Shown piece after piece: positions 1-5,978 of a DNA stretch of 5,978 bases. The position numbers and the translations under genes were made by a program. The notes beneath the pieces were generated by a model that did not search any database, had not been told where the DNA came from, and worked only from the letters and a program-made list of their open reading frames with translations. The stretch is from Sulfurimonas sp. (GTDB lineage: Bacteria; Campylobacterota; Campylobacteria; Campylobacterales; Sulfurimonadaceae), in the NCBI GenBank assembly GCA_030646745.1, contig JAUSKV010000305.1, forward strand, positions 1 through 5,978, given 5' to 3'. Within the stretch, counting starts at the first letter, position 1. Each line of letters starts with the position of its first letter.

Positions 1-1
1 T

Positions 2-1249
2 GTCGCTGAGTTTGCACCTATGGGTGGAGTTTTAATCGCTTACCCCGGGACTATCGCTCCAGCATCAGACAAAAAACAACTACCACCCTCAGGACCACGC
101 GCTTTTGGCATACCAAATGAGCTTATTGTCCGTATGCAGCAGTTGGATTCCAAAGAAGAACCGGTTAGAATTTTTATTATGTGCGATGATGACACACAAT
201 TGCCATATATTATTAAAAATCTTGAAGATACTGCAAAGTCATTACAAATTGCATTTGATCCAAATCTGCTATCTCTTGTTCCGTGGGACACAGATACCTT
301 CTGGACAAGAGATTATGGTCCTTGGTGGATTAAGAATGAAAAAACAGGGTATTACGGTATTGCAAAACATGTTTATACTTCCCTTGGTGGAGGCTCTGTA
401 GGTATGGTCGAAGGGGCTGAAAGTGTAGATCCGAATGAAGGTTCTGGTATATTCAGACCAAACGATGATGCTGGAGCAACAAAATTGTCAGATTGGCTGA
501 ACGCTCCTATCCGTAAATGGAATGATGCAAGTTGGAATGCTAAAAAGCTTCCTCCAATCAAAACACATAATTGGTATTTTACAGGACTACTTGATGTTGG
601 TGGAAATTATATGGTCACCGGAGATGGTATTATAGCATCGTCATATTTGGTTGCAACACAAAATGAACTTCCTGTAGAATCAGAGGAAGAAACAACAGAA
701 CCAGATGCAACTACTATTGAAAATCGAATGGAATATATTATGGAACAATGCAACCGTTTCCTCGGCACCGACAAATACATTGTTCTAACAGATCCAACCG
801 GAACTTATATAGGTCATATAGATTGCTGGGGGAAATTCCTCGCACCTAGAAAAGTGTTAATTGCACAATCCCAAGATAAAAAAACAAATGAGGCTTTTGA
901 TGGAATTGCAGATTTCTTTCAAAAAGAAGGTTTTGAAGTTTTTAGGGTAATGTGTCAGGATATGTATGTTCCGATTGCCGACACTCCTTCAACCACAGCC
1001 GCTTACACAAATAGCCTCATCCTGAATAACTGTGTATATGTACCTATTGCTGGTGGCGAATACAAAAAATTTGATGATGATGCTATTGCTGTTTACCGTA
1101 AAGCTCTACCTAGTTATGAAGTTATAGGCATACTAGGAAAACCTGAATTTCCATGGCTTGGTACTGATGCTATGCATTGCAGAACAAGAGGTGTACCGCG
1201 AGAAGTTGTTGACAATTGGTTGAAAAGCCAGACTCAACCGTTAATTTAA
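2..1249 (+). CDS. Peptidylarginine deiminase (PPAD-type, PAD_porph family), 5' end missing
   Basis: A guanidine-modifying hydrolase that should convert arginine-type guanidinium groups to ureido groups, releasing ammonia. The reading frame is open through the left edge: six codons before the ATG at base 20 read VAEFAP and run into MGGVLIAYP, a family-typical N-terminal motif, so that ATG is internal and the true start and any signal peptide lie outside the window. Counting from that Met, the catalytic set is visible: WTRDYGP (Asp98), GHIDCWGKFL (His266, Asp268), YTNSLILNN (Asn331) and GTDAMHCRT (nucleophile Cys387). VGGN at 193-196 is also typical. The C-terminal half resembles P. gingivalis PPAD more than agmatine deiminase (AguA). 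The protein ends 22 residues after the Cys, without PPAD's Ig-like and sorting domains. About 60 extra residues lie between Asp98 and His266. The next gene starts 24 bases downstream. Family assignment is firm; whether the substrate is peptidyl-arginine, free arginine or agmatine is open. Confidence 0.9.
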   Translation, partial: VAEFAPMGGVLIAYPGTIAPASDKKQLPPSGPRAFGIPNELIVRMQQLDSKEEPVRIFIMCDDDTQLPYIIKNLEDTAKSLQIAFDPNLLSLVPWDTDTFWTRDYGPWWIKNEKTGYYGIAKHVYTSLGGGSVGMVEGAESVDPNEGSGIFRPNDDAGATKLSDWLNAPIRKWNDASWNAKKLPPIKTHNWYFTGLLDVGGNYMVTGDGIIASSYLVATQNELPVESEEETTEPDATTIENRMEYIMEQCNRFLGTDKYIVLTDPTGTYIGHIDCWGKFLAPRKVLIAQSQDKKTNEAFDGIADFFQKEGFEVFRVMCQDMYVPIADTPSTTAAYTNSLILNNCVYVPIAGGEYKKFDDDAIAVYRKALPSYEVIGILGKPEFPWLGTDAMHCRTRGVPREVVDNWLKSQTQPLI

Positions 1250-1273
1250 AATATTTAATAAAGGAGAATAGAT

Positions 1274-2629
1274 ATGAAAAATACTAGCATAATGCAATAT
1301 AGAGTTGGAGAATGGCTCCCGTCCGATCAGAAAATTTTGAATGATTGGTTGGCTGACTTAATCGATGAAATTGAGGCTGAAAAAAAGCCGTTTCATCCAG
1401 TTATAGAAGAGCTTCAGGAACTTATTGAATCAGACCCTGAGATTTATGCACTTGTTACCATGATGTTTGATCAGGTACCAAAAAAATATGAATACAGCGT
1501 GTATGGAAAACAAATAAGAGACTATAAACATTTTTTAGAACTCCTCAATGCTATTATGACCCAATCACCTACTTATAACGATACCGGATGTGTCGGTTTT
1601 CCAATTAATGCAATATTAGACTGGGCAATGGGTACTGAAGGCGGTTTTGCGGCATTTCTTAATGATAAACTTAATGCACAATTCAAGAAAGTACTGAATC
1701 ACTGGGGTACTTTTTTGAAATCTAAAAACTCAAACTATGTTCTTTTGGTAGAAAATGCCCCAATTAAGGGTTCGGAACACCGTAGAACTAAACAATACTA
1801 TTGGCTCGGGGACAAGGCTATGGTAGCGATGATGAATATGATGAAACAGGGAAAATCACCTCTCAAACCAGATGAACATGACAAGGCAAGAGCGGAATTT
1901 TTAGAAACATTTGTATGTGATCCCGCTAAACCACATTATGGTTTTGCATGCTGGGATGATTTTTTCACTAGAGAATTTAAGGATGGAAAGCGTCCTATTG
2001 CCGGGGAAGGTGATGATTCAATAATTATTAATGCTTGTGAATCCGCTCCCTATAGAATTGCACAAGGTGAGAAGGAAGTGCAACTTCGTACTAAGTTTTG
2101 GATTAAGGGACAACCGTATTCTTTAGCGCATATGCTTGACGGTGATGAAAGAACTGAGTTATTTGTGGGTGGTTCCGTTTATCAGGCATTTTTAAGTGCC
2201 AAAAGTTTCCATCGATGGAACAGCCCTGTATCCGGAACGATTGTAAAAACAAAAATAATCGACGGGACTTATTACTCTGAGACCCCGACAGAGGGTTATG
2301 ATGAAGCTGCGCCGAATGATTCACAAGGATATATAAGTGAAGTTGCAACACGGGCACTTATTTTCATAGAAGCCGACAACCCGAAAATAGGGCTGATGTG
2401 CTTTATGCCTATTGGTATGGCCGAAGTCTCTTCATGTGACATTCAGGTTTATGAGGGTCAAAAAGTTACAAAAGGTGAGCCATTAGGAACATTTCATTTT
2501 GGTGGGTCAACGCATTGTCTCTTTTTTAGAAAAGGGGTTGATATTGAATTTGATTTACCGAAGGATAATCCGCCGAGCTTGAACTCTTACAATCTTTTCG
2601 TTAACTCAAAATTAGCTGTTGTTAAATAA
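1274..2629 (+). CDS. Pyruvoyl-dependent decarboxylase, phosphatidylserine decarboxylase superfamily (PsiD-like)
   Basis: A predicted self-processing decarboxylase of 451 residues. The C-terminal half carries the superfamily core: WDDFFTREFKDGKRP (227-241), SFHRWNSPVSG (311-321, with conserved His313) and FGGSTH (409-414). In this family cleavage before the Ser (here Ser412) gives a beta chain and an alpha chain whose new N terminus is the pyruvoyl group. The first roughly 200 residues match the pattern of the extra N-terminal domain (PSDC type) found in fungal PsiD tryptophan decarboxylase. Length is close to PsiD (about 440) and well above E. coli Psd (322). No membrane segment or signal peptide is evident. 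These traits favour a soluble amino-acid decarboxylase over a phosphatidylethanolamine-making enzyme, but the substrate cannot be read from sequence. Where Psd has SPADG, this protein has ACESAP (254-259). The start is supported by AAGGAG at 1261-1266, seven bases before ATG. It lies 24 bases after the deiminase and is probably in the same transcript. Confidence 0.88.
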   Translation: MKNTSIMQYRVGEWLPSDQKILNDWLADLIDEIEAEKKPFHPVIEELQELIESDPEIYALVTMMFDQVPKKYEYSVYGKQIRDYKHFLELLNAIMTQSPTYNDTGCVGFPINAILDWAMGTEGGFAAFLNDKLNAQFKKVLNHWGTFLKSKNSNYVLLVENAPIKGSEHRRTKQYYWLGDKAMVAMMNMMKQGKSPLKPDEHDKARAEFLETFVCDPAKPHYGFACWDDFFTREFKDGKRPIAGEGDDSIIINACESAPYRIAQGEKEVQLRTKFWIKGQPYSLAHMLDGDERTELFVGGSVYQAFLSAKSFHRWNSPVSGTIVKTKIIDGTYYSETPTEGYDEAAPNDSQGYISEVATRALIFIEADNPKIGLMCFMPIGMAEVSSCDIQVYEGQKVTKGEPLGTFHFGGSTHCLFFRKGVDIEFDLPKDNPPSLNSYNLFVNSKLAVVK

Positions 2630-2642
2630 TAAAACTAAAGAA

Positions 2643-2690
2643 GTGAGAGGCATCGTAAAAAAATAGGCGATGATTCCTCTCGCCTTTATT
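2643..2690 (+). promoter_or_regulatory. Intercistronic hairpin, possible attenuator or processing site
   Basis: Bases 2643-2655 (core GAGAGGCATCG) can pair with 2668-2683 (CGATG, a three-base bulge ATT, then CCTCTC), giving about 13 pairs around a 12-base A-rich loop. A competing shorter stem, GGCGA (2666-2670) with TCGCC (2680-2684), sits directly before TTTATT. The long stem is followed by a C and then that short T-rich run, so it resembles a weak intrinsic terminator. It lies between the decarboxylase stop and the hydrolase ribosome site. It may lower or uncouple expression of the third gene. Pairing was done by eye. Confidence 0.5.
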
Positions 2691-2694
2691 GACA

Positions 2695-2702
2695 AAGGAG
2701 AA
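2695..2702 (+). promoter_or_regulatory. Ribosome binding site fixing the C69 hydrolase start
   Basis: AAAGGAGA lies five bases (after GGAG) upstream of ATG at 2706. The in-frame ATG at 2670 has no such site and would put twelve residues before the catalytic cysteine, so this site decides the start. Confidence 0.85.
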
Positions 2703-2705
2703 TGT

Positions 2706-4121
2706 ATGTGTACAAGTATAATGGTAGGTAAAAAAGCAACTTGTGATGGAACAATTTTACTCTCTAGAAATGAAGACTATGCCCGAAATAACTGGAACAA
2801 ATATATGGTTTTCCGCCCATTTCCGGAGTATTATAATAAGCAAGGAAATAATACCTCTGTTTCGAATGGTATCTGGACTTTGGGAAATGGACTGAAAGTC
2901 ACGGTTCCTAAAAAGATGTATAGATATAATGCAATGCCGGATGCTGCAGGTTCTGAAGAAGCAATATATACAGTAGGAAGACATTTTTTCTTTGAGGAAC
3001 GTGGTATTAACGAGCATAATGTCGCTATTTCTGCAACAAATTCTCTGACTATAAATCAAAAAGCAAATACTGCTGACCCTTTACTTGTTTCTTGTGGCAT
3101 TGATGAATCAGTTATTCCAACTCTTCTCCTACCGCAAGTTGAATCGGCAAAAAAGGCAGTAAAACTTCTTGGTAAATATGTAGAACAGTATGGTGTCAGT
3201 GAGGTGAATGGTATTTTAATAGGCGATCCAAATGAGTCATGGTACTTTGAGATAGGCTCATGTCATCATTGGATTGCTGTCAAAATACCAGAAGATTCAT
3301 ATCTCGTAGTTGCAAATGGGATGAGAGTGCATTCTGTTAATCTGGATGACAAAGCTGTTTTATCTTCGAAAAAACTCTTTGAATTTGTTTGTAAACATGA
3401 ACTACTTAAGACACCTGAACGACATAATTTTAATTTTGCGGAAGCTTTTGGCATACCTGGTGATCCTTATAATGTAGATCGCGTATGGCTCGCCCAAAAA
3501 ATTCTTACTCCTTCATTGGAACAAACACCTCGTAAATATCAATATCCACTTTTTCTTAAGCCTGACAAAAAAATTCATGTTCGGGATGTTATGAATGTAT
3601 TGCGAGCTACTTACGATGGAACGGTGCTTGAAGGCATAGCGGATCGTCCTATAGGGGTTGACAGAACAGCAGAAAGTCATATTATGGTTATTGATCCAAA
3701 AATGCCTCATGAATTGAAAAGTTTGATATGGCAGGTGATCAGCACCCCTATGGGTGCACCATATATTCCTATCTTTAGCGTTATGGATGATGTTCCTCCT
3801 TGTTTTAGCCTTGGGGGAAATCAATATAATTTATTGTCGGCATATTGGTCTTTTCGGGGGCTTTATTCACTTTGTGAAGTAAACAAAGATGCGTATAAAC
3901 CTATTGTTGAAAAATTGTGGAGAGATTATGAAGAGCAATCTCTTTGTGAGACAGTACCATTAAAAGAGATGTTAATAAAGCTGTACACCGACGATTCTAC
4001 AGTGGCTATAAATTTTGCAAAACGATATAGCACTGGAAACGCTTATCAGAGTGTTGGCATAGCTAATAAGGAACGAAATCTTCTTATGACGAAAATTACT
4101 AACAATACAATAAAAAAGTAA
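2706..4121 (+). CDS. Ntn-hydrolase of peptidase family C69 (dipeptidase/linear amide C-N hydrolase)
   Basis: A 471-residue N-terminal-nucleophile amidohydrolase. Chosen from ATG 2706 it begins MCTSIMVGKKATCDGTILLS followed by RNED (21-24), the C69 signature in which Met removal exposes Cys2 as the catalytic nucleophile and the Arg/Asn/Asp segment helps form the site. Other family-type segments are GINEHNVAISATNS (100-113), GILIGDPNESWYFEI (169-183), VANGM (202-206) and SAYWSFRGLYSL (378-389). The length fits C69 dipeptidases (around 470). There is no signal peptide, so action in the cytoplasm is likely, on dipeptides or another small amide. The superfamily also includes penicillin V and bile-salt acylases, so an N-acyl substrate is possible. 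It follows the decarboxylase by 76 bases with a hairpin between them. No convincing terminator follows the stop. Family call is firm; substrate is unknown. Confidence 0.88.
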   Translation: MCTSIMVGKKATCDGTILLSRNEDYARNNWNKYMVFRPFPEYYNKQGNNTSVSNGIWTLGNGLKVTVPKKMYRYNAMPDAAGSEEAIYTVGRHFFFEERGINEHNVAISATNSLTINQKANTADPLLVSCGIDESVIPTLLLPQVESAKKAVKLLGKYVEQYGVSEVNGILIGDPNESWYFEIGSCHHWIAVKIPEDSYLVVANGMRVHSVNLDDKAVLSSKKLFEFVCKHELLKTPERHNFNFAEAFGIPGDPYNVDRVWLAQKILTPSLEQTPRKYQYPLFLKPDKKIHVRDVMNVLRATYDGTVLEGIADRPIGVDRTAESHIMVIDPKMPHELKSLIWQVISTPMGAPYIPIFSVMDDVPPCFSLGGNQYNLLSAYWSFRGLYSLCEVNKDAYKPIVEKLWRDYEEQSLCETVPLKEMLIKLYTDDSTVAINFAKRYSTGNAYQSVGIANKERNLLMTKITNNTIKK

Positions 4122-4197
4122 GATAGTTTTTTATTATTGAAAACTTAGGCATGTAAAAGTTTGATTTAAAATTGGTTTAATCAAGAAAGGCGCTAAT

Positions 4198-4211
4198 CCA
4201 AAGACCTTTGG
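4198..4211. repeat. Short perfect palindrome CCAAAG-AC-CTTTGG
   Basis: Two six-base arms separated by only AC. The spacer is too tight for a standard hairpin without opening the inner pairs, and no T-run follows, so a terminator is unlikely. A protein site or element end are alternatives. It lies at the start of a block that recurs in altered form past the serpin. Confidence 0.45.
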
Positions 4212-4245
4212 AGTCGTAACTTTAAAAAAATAATCAGCCTAAAAT
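4199..4245. repeat. Diverged repeat block, left copy
   Basis: By eye this block shares the ordered words AAG-CC-TTTG, AGTC, TAA and CAGCCT-AAAT with bases 5929-5965. This copy has about eight extra bases (A-rich) between AGTC and CAGCCT. The two copies flank the serpin gene in the same orientation. Confidence 0.4.
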
Positions 4246-4416
4246 CATTCGTTTGCAAATTTATAAGTGATACTCAAAAACATCTTATGCTTCCATAATA
4301 TTCCTTTATTTATAAATCATTTATCTCCAACATAAATTTTTGAAACCCTTAATAAACTATTGTCAAGTTTTATTTTATTCGCACTTTTTAGAACCCATTT
4401 TTTACTTTAAATCAAT

Positions 4417-4462
4417 TTATATGTGAAAGTTAAGTTGTTATATTAGTGACATTATATGTGAC
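4417..4462 (+). repeat. Short direct repeats TTATATGTGA upstream of the serpin
   Basis: TTATATGTGA occurs at 4417-4426 and 4452-4461. A related TTATATTAGTGAC at 4438-4450 lies between them, so GTGAC recurs at 4446 and 4458, twelve bases apart. All lie just upstream of the -10-like box, where an operator could sit. No regulator can be named. Confidence 0.4.
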
Positions 4463-4472
4463 TTTTAGATGA

Positions 4473-4478
4473 TATAAT
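4473..4478 (+). promoter_or_regulatory. Putative -10 box (TATAAT) of the serpin promoter
   Basis: A perfect TATAAT lies 33 bases before the serpin ATG. No good -35 is correctly spaced: GTGACA at 4446-4451 matches five of six positions but is 21 bases away. A -35-independent or activator-dependent promoter would fit. Perfect -10 words also arise by chance in such AT-rich DNA. Confidence 0.45.
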
Positions 4479-4500
4479 TTATCCAAACTTAATGTTTCAA

Positions 4501-4508
4501 AAGGAGGT
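4501..4508 (+). promoter_or_regulatory. Ideal Shine-Dalgarno site of the serpin
   Basis: AAGGAGGT is a full anti-16S match, four bases (after GGAGG) before ATG 4512. It supports that start and suggests efficient translation. Confidence 0.8.
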
Positions 4509-4511
4509 AGA

Positions 4512-5804
4512 ATGACTAGCCATAAAATACTATTTAAAGTGTTAATATCTACAGTATTATTACTTTTAGCAGGATGTAATGAATCTACTACTATAGGGGA
4601 TAATCAAACATCAGTAGAAACTAATGTAGCAACATTAGAATCAGGTTTAGCAAGAAATCTAGCTCCCACTAGTAGTAGTGAAGATGAATTGTTAGCTCTG
4701 GCAGATAACAATAATAACTTTGCTTTTAAGATGTTCAAAAAACTTTATGAGAGTGATAATTCTAATATATTCTTCTCTCCTTATAGTATTTCTGAAGCTT
4801 TGGCAATAGCTTATGCAGGAGCAAATGGTACTACTAAAACTGAGATGTCTTCAGTATTTAATTTTGACCTTGCAAATGACAGTAAACTGCACAATACTTT
4901 TAATGCTTTAGATTTGCATTTAAACTACAGCGATGACTACTACAATTTTGAGATAAACAATGCTTTTTGGGTACAAAAGAACTATCCTATTTTAGACAGC
5001 TACCTAGATACTATAAAAGTAAACTATGGTGCCAATATTAAAATATTAGATTTTCTGAATGAAATAGAAGCGTCAAGAGTTGCTATCAACGATTGGGTAA
5101 AAGAAAAAACGCATGATAGAATTCAAGAGATAATCTCAAAAGGAAATCTAGACCCTTTTACAGTTGTTGCTATGACCAATGCAATCTACTTTAAGGGAAA
5201 ATGGCTCACTGAATTTCAAAAATCTTATACCAAAGAAAATACTTTTACGGCAGAAGACGGCTCCATGAAACAGATAACTTTTATGAAGCAGTTTGGTTCT
5301 AATCTCAAATATATGCATGCCAATAATTATCAAGCGGTAGAGTTGCCATATATAGGAGGTAGAAGCTCAATGTTGATTATTCTTCCGGATGAAGGAGAAT
5401 TCTCTAATACCTTAAATAGCATAGAAACCATATATCAAAGTATCGGTGATATGAACTATGAATATGTTAACCTTACAATGCCAAAATTTGAATTTGCCAG
5501 TCCTGCTTATGATATCAAAGAGATGTTAATAAAGCTAGGGATGGCTACACCATTTATTAAAAGTGCAGATTTTAGTAATATGACAACTGACAACACTGTG
5601 TATATAAATTCTATTCAACACAAAGCCTTTTTAAAAGTTGATGAAAATGGAACTGAAGCAACAGCAGTTACAGTAGTTACCGATAGTAATGGTTCTAGTC
5701 CTTCAATTCTTGCTAATTTAGATATTAACAGACCATTTTTTATTTTTATTAAAGATGATACAAGTAAACAAATTTTATTTCTTGGAGTGATGAAGAATTT
5801 TTAA
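4512..5804 (+). CDS. Lipoprotein serpin (serine protease inhibitor family I4)
   Basis: A 430-residue serpin predicted to be exported and lipid-anchored, acting as a suicide inhibitor of proteases. Residues 1-21 form a signal peptide with a lipobox LAGC, making Cys22 the lipidated residue. An S/T/N/E-rich tether (about 23-63) follows, then a full-length serpin fold (about 65-430). Landmarks are NIFFSPYSIS (85-94), INDWV (192-196), MTNAIYFKGKW (221-231), KSADFSNM (350-357), the hinge DENGTEATAVT (377-387), NRPFFIFI (406-413) and ILFLGVMKNF (421-430). The hinge keeps the Gly-Thr-Glu-Ala pattern with mostly small residues, consistent with an inhibitory serpin. Counting 17 residues from Glu378 puts P1 at Gly394 (SNG/SSP); the loop is about three residues longer than in alpha-1-antitrypsin, so P1 is uncertain. 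With no Lys or Arg there, trypsin-like targets are unlikely. All five arginines use AGA. It has its own terminator and seems independently transcribed. Confidence 0.95.
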   Translation: MTSHKILFKVLISTVLLLLAGCNESTTIGDNQTSVETNVATLESGLARNLAPTSSSEDELLALADNNNNFAFKMFKKLYESDNSNIFFSPYSISEALAIAYAGANGTTKTEMSSVFNFDLANDSKLHNTFNALDLHLNYSDDYYNFEINNAFWVQKNYPILDSYLDTIKVNYGANIKILDFLNEIEASRVAINDWVKEKTHDRIQEIISKGNLDPFTVVAMTNAIYFKGKWLTEFQKSYTKENTFTAEDGSMKQITFMKQFGSNLKYMHANNYQAVELPYIGGRSSMLIILPDEGEFSNTLNSIETIYQSIGDMNYEYVNLTMPKFEFASPAYDIKEMLIKLGMATPFIKSADFSNMTTDNTVYINSIQHKAFLKVDENGTEATAVTVVTDSNGSSPSILANLDINRPFFIFIKDDTSKQILFLGVMKNF

Positions 5805-5826
5805 GATATAGATATTTGATTTAATT

Positions 5827-5862
5827 AAGGGTACACTATATCAGTTATGGTGTACCCTTTTT
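5827..5862 (+). terminator. Rho-independent terminator of the serpin gene
   Basis: AAGGGTACAC (5827-5836) pairs perfectly with GTGTACCCTT (5850-5859). Three further inner pairs (T-G, A-T, T-A) leave a seven-base loop, and a T-run covers 5858-5862. It begins 22 bases after the serpin stop. Confidence 0.92.
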
Positions 5863-5928
5863 CAAGACCACTAAATTCCACCTCTTTACGATACCATCTG
5901 TAACAGTTTTTCTACCCTGAGTGGCACT

Positions 5929-5965
5929 GAAGTCCCTTTGAGTCTAAATTATTCTCAGCCTGAAA
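5929..5965. repeat. Diverged repeat block, right copy
   Basis: This is the counterpart of 4199-4245: AAGTCCCTTTG, AGTC, TAA and CAGCCTGAAAT in the same order and orientation. The window ends shortly after, so its right boundary cannot be set. No coding sequence is visible in 5863-5978. Confidence 0.4.
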
Positions 5966-5978
5966 TTACCTTAATTGA

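Larger units (their letters stand above)
4122..4511. other. Intergenic region, no gene
   Basis: These 390 AT-rich bases have stops in all frames on both strands, and I see no gene or structured RNA. They contain a weak inverted repeat at 4161-4184 (TTGATT..AATCAA), a tight palindrome CCAAAGACCTTTGG at 4198-4211, a block resembling the right end of the window (4199-4245), and near the serpin start a set of short direct repeats and a -10-like box. No strong terminator for the C69 gene is visible: the GTTTT/AAAAC pairing just after the stop is weak. Confidence 0.7.

Noticed and set aside
2689..2694. TTGACA as a -35 box for a separate hydrolase promoter
   Set aside because: The coding start is only 12 bases downstream, leaving no room for a -10 and leader before the ATG.
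2670..2705. Longer N terminus for the C69 hydrolase starting at ATG 2670
   Set aside because: It adds twelve residues before the catalytic Cys, lies inside the hairpin and has no ribosome site, whereas ATG 2706 has a strong one and gives the family-typical Met-Cys start.
2757..3824. Minus-strand open frames opposite the hydrolase gene
   Set aside because: They lack family motifs and ribosome sites and are shadows of a well-supported + strand gene.
4161..4184. Inverted repeat TTGATT..AATCAA as terminator for the C69 gene
   Set aside because: The stem is short, AT-only with a bulge, and no T-run follows on the + strand.
4150..4250. Integron attC-type site left of the serpin
   Set aside because: No RYYYAAC/GTTRRRY core pair could be placed around a foldable imperfect palindrome, and no integrase is present.
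4360..4376. TTGTCA with nearby TATTTT as a serpin promoter
   Set aside because: The two words are only five bases apart and no -10-like sequence occurs at 16-18 bases.
5912..5968. Minus-strand open stretch at the right end that looked like the tail of another gene
   Set aside because: It is only 17 codons between two stops in the same frame, with no start, so it is not supported as coding.

Overview
The window holds four protein genes, all on the + strand: a tightly spaced run of three metabolic enzymes (about 1-4121), a 390-base intergenic region (4122-4511), and a separate lipoprotein serpin (4512-5804) closed by a strong intrinsic terminator. The DNA is AT-rich and uses the standard bacterial code. 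Three starts carry strong Shine-Dalgarno sequences (AAGGAG or AAGGAGGT), and the serpin has a classical lipobox. This suggests an AT-rich bacterium, probably with an outer envelope. The strong Shine-Dalgarno sites argue against Bacteroidota. I cannot name the lineage.

The first cluster reads: a peptidylarginine-deiminase/agmatine-deiminase family enzyme most like the Porphyromonas gingivalis PPAD type, cut by the left window edge; a pyruvoyl-type decarboxylase of the phosphatidylserine-decarboxylase superfamily with the extended N-terminal domain seen in fungal PsiD L-tryptophan decarboxylase; and an N-terminal-cysteine Ntn hydrolase of peptidase family C69. The gaps are 24 and 76 bases, so co-transcription is likely, though the second gap holds a long hairpin that could attenuate or process the message. 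Guanidine hydrolysis, decarboxylation and C-N (amide) hydrolysis together suggest a small amine- or peptide-processing pathway. One reading is an unusual arginine-to-amine route, another is tailoring of a small signalling molecule. I do not recognise this three-gene combination as a described system, and it is the best candidate here for something new.

The serpin stands apart. It has its own -10-like element, ideal ribosome site and terminator, looks more AT-rich by eye, and encodes all five of its arginines with AGA, whereas the upstream genes mix CGN and AGA. Two related blocks of about 40-45 bases lie on either side of it (4199-4245 and 5929-5965), which raises the possibility that it is an inserted unit. 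Its product is predicted to be a surface-anchored protease inhibitor whose reactive loop lacks a basic P1 residue.

No RNA genes, CRISPR arrays, transposases or recognisable insertion sequences were seen.
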